From Azospirillum rugosum (lineage in GTDB: Bacteria > Pseudomonadota > Alphaproteobacteria > Azospirillales > Azospirillaceae): DNA of 64,000 nucleotides. A program made the position numbers and the translations under genes. The notes under the pieces are model-generated. The model had not been told where the DNA came from and did not search any database. It saw only the letters and a list, made by a program, of their open reading frames with translations. This document shows, one piece after another, positions 55,938-63,433 of this stretch. The first letter of the stretch is position 1, and every line of letters begins with the position of its first letter. The stretch spans positions 248,001-312,000 of the forward strand of contig NZ_JAGINP010000002.1 in NCBI RefSeq assembly GCF_017876155.1. Direction: 5' to 3'.

Positions 55938-56058
55938 TTCACCACAAAGACACAAAGGCACAAAGAATTTCACTAAGGGTCTTCGCATTCTTGATGTCAT
56001 TCATCATGGCGTGGACCCCTTTGTGATAATCTTTGTGTCCTTTGTGTCTTTGTGGTGA
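55938..56058. repeat. CACAAAG-type inverted repeat
   Basis: TCACCACAAAGACACAAAGG with a further CACAAAG unit lies at 55938-55964, and its complement (ending TTTGTGTCTTTGTGGTGA) at 56031-56058. Each arm is built of CACAAAG-like units about 9-10 bases apart, and the spacer is 66 bases. The AT content stands out in this GC-rich genome. It lies between the convergent MFS and metY genes and resembles small, mobile-looking intergenic repeats. Confidence 0.75.
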
Positions 56059-56073
56059 AAATCCTTCGCCTCC

Positions 56074-57360
56074 TTACGCGCTCAGCGCCCGGTCGAGGTC
56101 GGCGATGATGTCCTCCACCGTCTCCAGGCCGATCGACAGGCGGATCACCTCCGGCCCGGCGCCGGCCTTGGCCTGGGCCTCCGGCGAGAGCTGCCGGTGC
56201 GTGGTCGAGGACGGGTGGATGACCAGCGAGCGGCTGTCGCCGATGTTGGCGAGGTGGCTCAGCAGCTGGACGTTCTCCACCACCTTCACGCCCGCATCAA
56301 AGCCGCCCTTCACGCCGAAGGTCAGCACCGCGCCGGCACCGCGCGGCAGGTACTTCTTCGCAAGGCCGTTGTACTTGGACGATTCCAGCCCCGCGTAGCT
56401 GACCCAGCTGACCGCCGGGTGGCCTTCCAGGAACTGCGCGACCTTCAGGGCGCTGTCGCTGTGGCGCTGCATGCGCAGCGGCAGCGTCTCGATGCCGTTC
56501 AGCGTCAGGAAGGCGTTCAGCGGGGCCTGGCTCGGGCCCAGGTCGCGCAGGCCGACGGCGTGGCCGTGGATGGTGAAGGCCAGATGGCCGAAGGTCTCGT
56601 GGAACTTCAGCCCGTGATAGCCCGCGTCCGGCTCCGACAGCGCCGGGAACTTGCCGGACTTGGTCCAGTCGAACTTCCCGCTGTCGATCACCACGCCGCC
56701 GACCGAGGTACCGTTGCCCGACAGGAACTTGGTGGTGGAGTGCACGACCAGCGTGGCGCCCCACTGGATCGGGTTGATCAGGTACGGCGTCGCCAGCGTG
56801 TTGTCGACGATCAGCGGGATGCCGGCATCGTCGGCGATCTTGGCGATGGCCTCGATGTCGGTCACCACGCCGCCGGGGTTGGCGAGGCTTTCCACGAAGA
56901 TGGCCTTGGTCTTCGGCGTGATCGCGGCGCGGACGTTCTCCGGGTTGTCGGTGTCCACGAAGATCGACTTCCAGCCGAAGGCGCGCGGGAAGCTGATGCC
57001 GAGCTGGTTCAGGCTGCCGCCGTACAGCTTCTGCGAGGCGACGACCTCGTCACCCGGCTCCATCAGCGGGAAGAGGGCGAGCAGCTGCGCGGCGTGGCCG
57101 GAGGAGGTCGCCGTGGCGCCGGCACCGCCCTCCAGGTTCGCCAGCCGCTCCTCCAGCACCGCGACCGTGGGGTTGGTCAGGCGCGAGTAGATGAAGCCGA
57201 CCTTCTGCAGGTTGAACAGCGACGCCGCGTCGTCCACGTCGTCGAAGACGAAGCTGGTCGTCTGGTAGATCGGCGTCTGGCGCGCGCCGGTGGCCGGGTC
57301 GGGGGCGGCGCCCGCGTGGATGGCGCGGGTCTCAAAACCGAAGGTCTTCTGCTCGCTCAT
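56074..57360 (-). CDS. metY: O-acetylhomoserine aminocarboxypropyltransferase / cysteine synthase
   Basis: PLP enzyme that makes homocysteine from O-acetylhomoserine and sulfide in the methionine pathway. The 428-residue product has the fold-type I features: FETRAIHAGAAPDPATGARQ, LEERLANLEGGAGATATSSG, the AVSWVSYAGL segment, the PLP lysine in HSTTKFLSGNG, and QAPLNAFLTLNGIETLPLRM. The length and the FxxxR and GIETL signatures distinguish it from cystathionine gamma-synthase. It is the first gene after a CoA-binding protein gene on the minus strand, possibly one transcript. Confidence 0.95.
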   Translation of the reverse strand: MSEQKTFGFETRAIHAGAAPDPATGARQTPIYQTTSFVFDDVDDAASLFNLQKVGFIYSRLTNPTVAVLEERLANLEGGAGATATSSGHAAQLLALFPLMEPGDEVVASQKLYGGSLNQLGISFPRAFGWKSIFVDTDNPENVRAAITPKTKAIFVESLANPGGVVTDIEAIAKIADDAGIPLIVDNTLATPYLINPIQWGATLVVHSTTKFLSGNGTSVGGVVIDSGKFDWTKSGKFPALSEPDAGYHGLKFHETFGHLAFTIHGHAVGLRDLGPSQAPLNAFLTLNGIETLPLRMQRHSDSALKVAQFLEGHPAVSWVSYAGLESSKYNGLAKKYLPRGAGAVLTFGVKGGFDAGVKVVENVQLLSHLANIGDSRSLVIHPSSTTHRQLSPEAQAKAGAGPEVIRLSIGLETVEDIIADLDRALSA

Positions 57361-57373
57361 GGTCGGATTCCCC

Positions 57374-57892
57374 TTACATCAATTTTTTGAAGCTTTTGGC
57401 AGGTGCGGTCTTCTTGGACGTCAGGATATTGGAGTTGACGCCGATGCGCCCGATCTCGTGGAACAGGCGCTGAACCTCGATCTTCGGGCAGCGGTTCATG
57501 ATTACGGTCAGCCCGGCCGCCTCGGCCCTGGCCGCCGCCTCGTCGTTGCGCACGCCCAGCTGCATCCACACGACCTTGGCGCCGGCGGCGATGGCCTCCT
57601 CGGTCACGCCCGCGGCGGCGGTGGCGTTGCGGAAGACGTCCACCATGTCCGGGGGCTCCGGCAGGTCCTTCAGGCTGGCGTAGACCGGCTCGCCCAGGAT
57701 GGTCTGGCCGGCCAGCTTCGGGTTGACCGGGATGACCCGGTAGCCCTTGTCGCGCAGGTATTTCAGCACGAAGAAGCTGGCCTTCACCGGATCGGCGCTG
57801 GCCCCGACGATGGCGATGGTCTTGACGCGGTCCAGGACGGCGCGGATGTGGTCGTCGCTGTAGTCGTCGTGATGCGATAGCTTTTCCGTCAT
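57374..57892 (-). CDS. CoA-binding domain protein
   Basis: The 172-residue product is a Rossmann-fold CoA-binding domain protein (YccU-like): TIAIVGASADPVKASF, RVIPVNPKLAGQTILGEPVYASL, MVDVFRNATAAAGVTEEAI, VVWMQLGVRN and NRCPKIEV. The start at 57892 overlaps the enoyl-CoA hydratase stop codon (ATGA), which fixes it and shows translational coupling; two codons upstream would be the alternative. It is followed 13 bases later by metY on the same strand. Function of YccU-type proteins is unclear. Confidence 0.88.
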   Translation of the reverse strand: MTEKLSHHDDYSDDHIRAVLDRVKTIAIVGASADPVKASFFVLKYLRDKGYRVIPVNPKLAGQTILGEPVYASLKDLPEPPDMVDVFRNATAAAGVTEEAIAAGAKVVWMQLGVRNDEAAARAEAAGLTVIMNRCPKIEVQRLFHEIGRIGVNSNILTSKKTAPAKSFKKLM

Positions 57893-58695
57893 TGCCCGCA
57901 CCACACCGGCGCGCGCTTCTCGATGAAGGCGTCGATGCCTTCCGCGGCGTCGCGGGCCATCATGTTCTCGGTCATGACTTTGGCGGCGTAGGCGTAGGCC
58001 TGCTCCACGTCCAGGTCGATCTGGCGGTAGAAGGCCTCCTTGCCGGTCGCCACGGTCAGCGACGACTTGGACGCGATCTTGGCGGCGACCGCCTGGACCG
58101 TCCCGTCAAGCTCGCCGGCGGGCACCGCGCCGTTGACGAGGCCGATGCGCACCGCCTCCGCGGCGTCGATCAGGTCGCCCAACAGAAGCATCTCCATGGC
58201 CGCCTTGCGTCCGACCGCGCGGCTCAGCGCCACCATGGGGGTGGAGCAGAACAGGCCGATGTTCACGCCCGGCGTGGCGAAGCGCGCCGTGTCGGCGCAG
58301 TAGGCGAGGTCGCAGGTGGCGACCAGCTGGCACCCCGCGGCCGTGGCGATCCCGTGCACCTTGGCGATCACCGGCTGGCGGACCCGGTTGATCGCCAGCA
58401 TCAGGCGGGAGCACTGGACGAACAGCGCCTCGTACGCCTCGCGCGTGGGGGAGGCGCGCATTTCCTTCAGGTCGTGCCCGGCGCAGAAGGCCGGCCCGGC
58501 CCCGGCCAGCACGATCACCCGCACGGACGGGTCGTCGTGCAGCGCGTCCAGCTGGTCCTGCAACGCGGCCATCAGCCCGACCGACAGCGCGTTGCGCGCC
58601 TGCGGCCGGTTGAGCGTCAGCGTCGCGACTCCGTCGCGGTCCTCGCGCAGGACCAGCGCGTCCGCGGTCGGGGTGGAGGGGTGGGCTGTGCTCAT
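57889..58695 (-). CDS. Enoyl-CoA hydratase/isomerase family protein
   Basis: Crotonase-fold enzyme of 268 residues acting on enoyl-CoA or a related thioester. Crotonase landmarks are GVATLTLNRPQARNAL, VRVIVLAGAGPAFCAGHDLKEM (oxyanion hole), the second oxyanion segment VHGIATAAGCQLVATCDLAY, and the C-terminal RDAAEGIDAFIEKRAPVW. The two catalytic glutamates of crotonase do not appear in their usual places, so activity may be isomerase-like. The start at 58695 follows GGGAGGATCGAAACC. Downstream is the coupled CoA-binding gene, consistent with an acyl-CoA role. Confidence 0.9.
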   Translation of the reverse strand: MSTAHPSTPTADALVLREDRDGVATLTLNRPQARNALSVGLMAALQDQLDALHDDPSVRVIVLAGAGPAFCAGHDLKEMRASPTREAYEALFVQCSRLMLAINRVRQPVIAKVHGIATAAGCQLVATCDLAYCADTARFATPGVNIGLFCSTPMVALSRAVGRKAAMEMLLLGDLIDAAEAVRIGLVNGAVPAGELDGTVQAVAAKIASKSSLTVATGKEAFYRQIDLDVEQAYAYAAKVMTENMMARDAAEGIDAFIEKRAPVWCGQ

Positions 58696-58839
58696 CGGTT
58701 TCGATCCTCCCGGCAACCTCGGTGGTTGGCTCTTTCGGCAATTGGAGGGGCAGACTACCCCGCCATCGGCCGCCGCGGAACCGGGTGCGTTGACGATGCT
58801 GCCATAAGGCGATGGGGCCATGAGACGACAGGTCGCCGC

Positions 58840-58852
58840 CGTGTTCAACACG
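58840..58852. promoter_or_regulatory. Palindrome in the divergent enoyl-CoA hydratase / thioesterase region
   Basis: CGTGTT-C-AACACG is a perfect 6-1-6 palindrome in the 280-base gap between divergent genes and could be an operator for a dimeric repressor. No other element was recognised in this gap. Confidence 0.35.
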
Positions 58853-58975
58853 TCAATGTGCCGATTGGTGTGAAAAATACTCTTGTCATTCAGTGGGGAA
58901 TTCCGGACGCGCTTTCCCGCCGCCGGTCGCCTACTATCGGGGGACAATCGAAGACCAACAAAGGAACGGTGAGGA

Positions 58976-59446
58976 ATGAGCACGCCCGCAATGACGGTCG
59001 ACGCGCTGGAATCCCTGATCCGGGAGGGCGTCCCGCTGGTCGGCGCCTACGGCATCTCCATCGAGCAGCTGGGCGCCGGCACCGTCCGGATGCGCATGCC
59101 CTACAAGGACGAGTTCGTGCGCCCCGGCGGCACGGTGACCGGCCCGGCCATGTTCGGGCTGGCCGACGTGGCGCTCTACGCCGCGGTGTTGAGCCTCATA
59201 GGGCGGGTGGAGCTGGCGGTGACCACCAGCATGACCATCAACTTCCTGCGCCGCCCGGCGCCGGTCGCCATCACCGCGGACTGCCGCATCCTGAAGATGG
59301 GCAAGCGTCTGGCCTACGGCGAGGTCCTGCTGTTCTCCGACGGCGACCCGCAGCCCGTCGCGCACGTCACCGGCACCTATTCGATTCCCCCGCACGAGCC
59401 CGTGTCCGTCGCGGTATCAGGATACCAAGCGCCCGACGCGGATTGA
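58976..59446 (+). CDS. PaaI-family hotdog-fold thioesterase
   Basis: Hotdog-fold acyl-CoA thioesterase of the PaaI/4HBT type, 156 residues. Family landmarks are AYGISIEQLGAGTVRMRMPYKDEF, RPGGTVTGPAMFGLADVALYAAV, and SMTINFLRRPAP with the GKRLAYGEVLL strand. The catalytic acid is likely the Asp in FGLADVALY. The start codon lies six bases after GAGG. It is divergent from the enoyl-CoA hydratase gene, consistent with an acyl-CoA-related local theme. A nested palindrome follows the gene. Confidence 0.9.
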   Translation: MSTPAMTVDALESLIREGVPLVGAYGISIEQLGAGTVRMRMPYKDEFVRPGGTVTGPAMFGLADVALYAAVLSLIGRVELAVTTSMTINFLRRPAPVAITADCRILKMGKRLAYGEVLLFSDGDPQPVAHVTGTYSIPPHEPVSVAVSGYQAPDAD

Positions 59447-59456
59447 AAAACCAAGA

Positions 59457-59515
59457 GATATCAATGGCTTTGCATTTTGGGTATTATAATACCGCTGGCG
59501 CAAGCCATTGATATC
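59457..59515. repeat. AT-rich nested inverted repeat before the rplM promoter
   Basis: Perfect 14-base arms GATATCAATGGCTT (59457-59470) and AAGCCATTGATATC (59502-59515) enclose a 31-base loop containing the perfect palindrome GGTATTATAATACC (59480-59493). It starts 11 bases after the thioesterase stop and ends 18 bases before the -35 box of the ribosomal operon. It might end the upstream transcript, bind a regulator, or be a mobile-element remnant. Confidence 0.8.
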
Positions 59516-59532
59516 ACGTTGAATTTTTTCCG

Positions 59533-59561
59533 TTGACAGGGCGTCGGCCAAACCGTACAAA
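59533..59561 (+). promoter_or_regulatory. Predicted sigma-70 promoter of rplM-rpsI
   Basis: A perfect -35 TTGACA at 59533-59538, a 17-base spacer, and TACAAA at 59556-59561 as the -10. The start codon of rplM is 80 bases further on. This is the most consensus-like promoter noticed in the window. Confidence 0.7.
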
Positions 59562-59641
59562 ACCGGCCGCTTCGGCGCCCCGGGGATTGAACGTCCAGTA
59601 TCGGTGGCCCGCCGATCCACGTTTAGTCAACGAGTGTGGCG

Positions 59642-60106
59642 ATGAAGACCTTCAATCTGAAGCCGACCGACATCGAGAAGAAGTGGTACGTCGTCGATGC
59701 CGACGGCCTCGTTCTCGGCCGGCTCGCCAGCATCCTGGCGAACATCCTGCGCGGCAAGAACAAGCCGACCTACACCCCGCACATGGATTGCGGCGACCAT
59801 GTCGTCGTGATCAACGCGGAGAAGGTGAAGCTGACCGGCAACAAGCGCCAGGATGACATCTTCTACTGGCACACCGGTTATCCGGGCGGCATCAAGGGCC
59901 GTTCCAAGGGCCAGATCCTGGACGGCAAGTACCCGGAGCGCGTGATCGAGAAGGCCGTGGAGCGCATGGTTCCGCGCGGTCCGCTCGGCCGCAAGGTGAT
60001 GACCCACCTGAAGGTCTACAAGGGCGCTGCCCACCCGCACGAGGCGCAGCAGCCGGTGGCGATCGACGTCGCCGCCATGAACCCGAAGAATAAGCGGAGC
60101 GCGTAA
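59642..60106 (+). CDS. rplM: 50S ribosomal protein L13
   Basis: Large-subunit ribosomal protein of 154 residues. It shows the family pattern [51 protein letters not shown], and RPLG-type [21 protein letters not shown]. The ATG at 59642 was chosen; a GTG 6 bases earlier is in frame but has a poor context. It is the first gene of the rplM-rpsI operon, 4 bases apart, with the promoter described above. Confidence 0.98.
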   Translation: MKTFNLKPTDIEKKWYVVDADGLVLGRLASILANILRGKNKPTYTPHMDCGDHVVVINAEKVKLTGNKRQDDIFYWHTGYPGGIKGRSKGQILDGKYPERVIEKAVERMVPRGPLGRKVMTHLKVYKGAAHPHEAQQPVAIDVAAMNPKNKRSA

Positions 60107-60110
60107 TCCA

Positions 60111-60599
60111 ATGGCTCAGGTTACCACCACCCTTTCCGGCCTGAAGGACCTCGCCGGCGCCGCCACCCCGGCCGCCGCTTCCGCCGAGGTCGTCGCGCCG
60201 AAGCTGGACGCCCAGGGCCGCGCCTACGCCACCGGCAAGCGCAAGGACGCCGTCGCCCGCGTGTGGATCAAGCCGGGCTCCGGCAAGATCACCGTCAACG
60301 GCCGCGACCAGGAAGTCTACTTCGCCCGCCCCGTGCTGCGCATGATGATCGCCCAGCCGTTCGGCATCACCGACCGCGTCGACCAGTTCGACGTGATGGT
60401 GACCGTCGCCGGCGGTGGTCTGTCGGGCCAGGCCGGTGCCGTCCGCCACGGCATCTCCAAGGCGCTGACCTACTTCGAGCCGGCGCTCCGTCCGCCGCTG
60501 AAGGCCGCCGGCTTCCTGACCCGCGACGCCCGCGTCGTCGAGCGTAAGAAGTACGGCCGCGCCAAGGCCCGCCGCAGCTTCCAGTTCTCGAAGCGCTAA
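60111..60599 (+). CDS. rpsI: 30S ribosomal protein S9
   Basis: Small-subunit ribosomal protein of 162 residues. The last ~130 match S9: [47 protein letters not shown] and the tRNA-contacting C-terminus ending [10 protein letters not shown]. The first 35 residues are Ala-rich, a normal extension in this group. It is co-translated with rplM and followed by a strong terminator. Confidence 0.98.
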   Translation: MAQVTTTLSGLKDLAGAATPAAASAEVVAPKLDAQGRAYATGKRKDAVARVWIKPGSGKITVNGRDQEVYFARPVLRMMIAQPFGITDRVDQFDVMVTVAGGGLSGQAGAVRHGISKALTYFEPALRPPLKAAGFLTRDARVVERKKYGRAKARRSFQFSKR

Positions 60600-60635
60600 A
60601 GCCTACCGCGGACCCGCGTTCCTACTGTACAAGCG

Positions 60636-60666
60636 AGGGGCGTCCCGGACGGGGCGCCCCTTTCTT
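60636..60666 (+). terminator. Intrinsic terminator after rpsI
   Basis: Stem AGGGGCG / CGCCCCT (7 bp) with a further CCC/GGG pairing inside, and a TTTCTT run immediately after. It ends the rplM-rpsI operon. Confidence 0.8.
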
Positions 60667-60724
60667 GCTTTCTGCGCCAACCATTCTTCGTGCCCCCTCC
60701 CTGTGTGTTGAGAGGACAACCTTC

Positions 60725-61777
60725 ATGGCCAACAGCAACTCCCCGATCCGCGTCGGCATCCTGGGCGCGTCCGGTTACACCGGCGCCGAGCTGGTGCGCC
60801 TGCTTCTCCGCCATCCCGGCGTTGAGATTTGCGCGCTGACGGCCGAGCGACAGGCGGGCAAGCCGATGGCCGAGGTGTTCCCGCACCTGGGCGGCTACAA
60901 TCTGCCCGGTCTCGTGAAGATCGAGGAGGTGTCGTGGGACAAGCTCGACGCCGTGTTCTGCGCCCTGCCGCACGGCACCACGCAGGAGGTCATCGCCGGC
61001 CTGCCGCGGCACCTGAAGGTGGTCGACCTGTCGGCCGACTTCCGGCTGAGCGACCCGGCCGAATACGCCACCTGGTACGGGCATGAGCACCGCGCCGTTG
61101 AGCTGCAGAAGGAGGCCGCCTACGGCCTGACCGAATTCAACCGGCAGGGCGTGCGCAAGGCCCGGCTGGTCGCCAACCCCGGCTGCTACCCCACCTGCTC
61201 GCTGCTGCCGCTGCTGCCCCTGCTGATGGAGGAGCTGATCGAGCCGGGCGGGATCGTCATCGACGCCAAGTCGGGCGTGTCGGGCGCCGGCCGTGACGCC
61301 AAGCAGCAGAACCTCTTCCCCGAGGTGTCGGAGGGCTTCAACGCCTACGGCGTCGGCTACCACCGCCACATGCCGGAGATCGAGCAGGAGCTGCGGCTGG
61401 CCGCCGGCCGGCCGATCACGGTCAGCTTCACGCCGCACCTCGTGCCGATGAACCGCGGCATGATGGCGACGATCTACGTCCGCATGGCCGACGGCGCCAA
61501 CGCCGACGACCTGCGGGACGCGCTGGTGAAGCGCTATGAGAGCGAGCCCTTCGTCGGCGTCACGCCGGCCGGCATCGTCCCGGCGACTCGCCACGTCCGC
61601 GCCTCCAACCACGCGCTGATCGGCGTCGTCCCGGACCGCACGCCGCGCGGCGCCATCATCGTCTCGGTCATCGACAACCTGGTGAAGGGCGCCTCGGGCC
61701 AGGCCGTCCAGAACATGAACGTCATGTTCGGCCTGGGCGAGACCACCGGCCTGGAGCAGGCCCCCCTGTTCCCCTAA
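60725..61777 (+). CDS. argC: N-acetyl-gamma-glutamyl-phosphate reductase
   Basis: NADPH-dependent enzyme of arginine synthesis that reduces N-acetylglutamyl phosphate to its semialdehyde. The 350-residue product has the Rossmann motif VGILGASGYTGAEL, LPHGTTQE, the catalytic Cys154 in VANPGCYPT, the segments SGVSGAGRDAKQ and HRHMPEIEQEL, and the conserved C-terminus ending in GLEQAPLFP. The ATG at 60725 follows GAGAGGACAACC. The gene lies directly after rpsI, a common order in alphaproteobacteria, and is followed by a repeat copy and a carbonic-anhydrase-like gene. Confidence 0.98.
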   Translation: MANSNSPIRVGILGASGYTGAELVRLLLRHPGVEICALTAERQAGKPMAEVFPHLGGYNLPGLVKIEEVSWDKLDAVFCALPHGTTQEVIAGLPRHLKVVDLSADFRLSDPAEYATWYGHEHRAVELQKEAAYGLTEFNRQGVRKARLVANPGCYPTCSLLPLLPLLMEELIEPGGIVIDAKSGVSGAGRDAKQQNLFPEVSEGFNAYGVGYHRHMPEIEQELRLAAGRPITVSFTPHLVPMNRGMMATIYVRMADGANADDLRDALVKRYESEPFVGVTPAGIVPATRHVRASNHALIGVVPDRTPRGAIIVSVIDNLVKGASGQAVQNMNVMFGLGETTGLEQAPLFP

Positions 61778-61791
61778 CCACCTGATCCACC

Positions 61792-61876
61792 CGTAGGTTG
61801 GGTGAAGCGCAGCGCAACCCAACAAACCCCGCATCCGGGCCTGTTGGGTTCCGGCTGCGCCTCCACCCAACCTACG
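61792..61876. repeat. GTAGGTTGGG-type inverted repeat, copy 3 (imperfect arms)
   Basis: Starts CGTAGGTTGGGTGAAGCGCA and ends CTCCACCCAACCTACG, with arms of about 33 bases that pair with several mismatches and one insertion. Unlike the first two copies it lies between two genes on the same strand (argC and a gamma-carbonic-anhydrase homologue), close to the latter's ribosome-binding site. Confidence 0.85.
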
Positions 61877-61899
61877 ATTCTCCCATTTCCGGAGTGCCC

Positions 61900-62418
61900 A
61901 TGTCCGGTCTGATCCTGCCCTACAAGGGCGTTCTGCCGACGATCGACGCGAGCGTCTACATCGCGCCGACCGCCTCCGTGATCGGCGACGTGGTGATCGG
62001 GCCGGACACCAGCATTTGGTTCGGCTGCACCGTGCGCGGCGACGTGAACGAGATCCGCATCGGCGCCCGCACCAACATCCAGGATGGCACCGTCATCCAC
62101 GTCGCGGCGGCGGGGCAGGGCACCTACATCGGCGACGACATCTCCGTCGGGCACATGGCCCTGCTGCACGCCTGCACGATCGACAGCGGCTGCTTCATCG
62201 GCATGAAGGCCTGCATCATGGACGGCGCCCACGTCGAATCGGGCGCCATGGTCGCGGCGGGTGCGCTGGTCACGCCGGGCAAGCGCGTGCGGACCGGCGA
62301 ACTGTGGGCCGGCAGCCCGGCGCGCCCGATTCGCAACCTCACGAAAAAAGACTTGGACTTCTTCCCCCTGAACGTCCGGAACTACGTCGCGCTCGCGGCG
62401 GCCTACCGGGGCGCGTAA
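61900..62418 (+). CDS. Gamma-carbonic anhydrase family protein (left-handed beta-helix)
   Basis: The 172-residue product is a hexapeptide-repeat protein of the gamma-carbonic anhydrase (YrdA/CaiE) family. The repeated pattern IGDVVIGPDTSIWFGCTVRGDVNEIRIGARTNIQDG is visible (cited as IGPDTSIWFGCTVRGDVNE). Metal-ligand histidines lie in VIHVAAAG, VGHMALLHAC. The start at 61900 follows GGAG. Carbonic-anhydrase activity is family-level only, since several members show none. It is probably co-transcribed with argC, with the repeat in the shared leader. Confidence 0.9.
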   Translation: MSGLILPYKGVLPTIDASVYIAPTASVIGDVVIGPDTSIWFGCTVRGDVNEIRIGARTNIQDGTVIHVAAAGQGTYIGDDISVGHMALLHACTIDSGCFIGMKACIMDGAHVESGAMVAAGALVTPGKRVRTGELWAGSPARPIRNLTKKDLDFFPLNVRNYVALAAAYRGA

Positions 62419-62430
62419 GTTGCGCAACTT
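62417..62430. repeat. Short perfect palindrome at the end of the carbonic-anhydrase-like gene
   Basis: AAGTTGCGCAACTT is a perfect 14-base palindrome overlapping the TAA stop codon. A second small hairpin (TGTTGC-AACGCA-GCAACA) follows some 20 bases later. Either might be involved in transcription stopping or regulation of the following OmpA gene. Confidence 0.4.
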
Positions 62431-62635
62431 TTCGCCGATCGTAAGTGTTGCAACGCAGCAACAGTGACGCCGAAGCGAAACGGTTAGGACTTCAGGAGGG
62501 GATGTCTTGGCGCGGATTCACCCCACATGTCTCGCGATTTGTCACTTCGCATGCACGCGGAATGACCTATCGTTCGCACGATTCGTCCTCCGCGAGACAA
62601 GCGGTAGGGAGAGGATCTCGAAGGGAGTGGAGAAC

Positions 62636-63229
62636 ATGAAGACCCTGATCCGCGCAACCATGGCCGTCGTTCCGGCCGCTGTCATCGCCATCGGCCTGTC
62701 GGCCGGTGCGCAGGCCCAGACCGTCGACGGCACCGTCGCCGAGTGGTGCAACCCGGTCATCGGCTGGGGCAACACCCCGGTCCGCACCGCGTCCGGCGGC
62801 TACGCCATCCACCAGGGCAGCTATCCCTGCCCGCCGGCCGCCGCCCCGGCGGTCGCCCCGGCCCCGGCCGCCCGCGCCCAGACCGAGTACCTGGTGTTCT
62901 TCGACTGGGATAAGTCGAACATCACCCCGGCCGCCGACCGCGTGATCGGCGACGCCGTGAACGCGATCGGCCGCGGCGCCAACGCCCGCGTCCACGTGAT
63001 CGGCCACACCGACACCTCGGGCTCGCCCGCCTACAACCAGCGCCTGTCGGTCCGTCGCGCCGAGGCGGTGAAGTCGTCCATGGTCGCCAAGGGCATCCCG
63101 GCCACCAACATCACCACCGAAGGCAAGGGCGAGAACCAGCTGCTCGTCCAGACCGGCCCGAACGTCCGCGAGCCGTCGAACCGTCGTGCGCAGATCCTGC
63201 CGCGCGGCGCCAACGCCCCGTCGTCGTAA
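62636..63229 (+). CDS. OmpA-family peptidoglycan-associated outer-membrane protein
   Basis: The 197-residue product has a signal peptide (VPAAVIAIGLSAGAQAQ), a short Pro/Ala-rich segment, and a C-terminal OmpA-like peptidoglycan-binding domain with EYLVFFDWDKSNITPAADRV, VIGHTDTSGSPAYNQRLSVRRAEAV and NRRAQILPRG. The segment between (WCNPVIGWGNTPVRTASGGY) is unique. There is no beta-barrel, so it may be anchored by other means. GGGAGTGGAGAAC precedes the ATG at 62636. A strong terminator follows the gene. Confidence 0.9.
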   Translation: MKTLIRATMAVVPAAVIAIGLSAGAQAQTVDGTVAEWCNPVIGWGNTPVRTASGGYAIHQGSYPCPPAAAPAVAPAPAARAQTEYLVFFDWDKSNITPAADRVIGDAVNAIGRGANARVHVIGHTDTSGSPAYNQRLSVRRAEAVKSSMVAKGIPATNITTEGKGENQLLVQTGPNVREPSNRRAQILPRGANAPSS

Positions 63230-63258
63230 GGCGTCGGTTTCCCCTCGCGGGAAAAAGG

Positions 63259-63293
63259 AAAGGCCCCGGACGATGTCCGGGGCCTTTTTCTTT
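63259..63293. terminator. Intrinsic terminator after the OmpA-family gene
   Basis: Perfect 13-bp stem (AAAGGCCCCGGAC / GTCCGGGGCCTTT), 3-base loop, and a T-rich TTCTTT run. It separates the gene from the convergent phaC. Confidence 0.93.
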
Positions 63294-63317
63294 GGCGGGC
63301 TTTTGCCCCCTCCCTAA

Positions 63318-63387
63318 CCCTCCCCCGCTTTCAGCGGTGGAGGGGACTGCCGCTCCCTTACCCTCCACCGCTGAAAGCGGGGGAGGG
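63318..63387. repeat. Large GC-rich inverted repeat before phaC
   Basis: Perfect 27-base arms (starting CCCTCCCCCGCTTTCAGCGG) at 63318-63344 and 63361-63387 with a 16-base loop. Further GGGAGGGAGG repeats follow to about 63420. It is a palindromic intergenic element between the convergent OmpA-family and phaC genes; the pyrimidine-rich CCCTAACCCTC core recalls the repeat upstream of kdsA. Confidence 0.85.
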
Positions 63388-63433
63388 AGGGACCCACGCG
63401 CCAGCGTGGGAGGGAGGGGGCCGCGGAGCGTCC

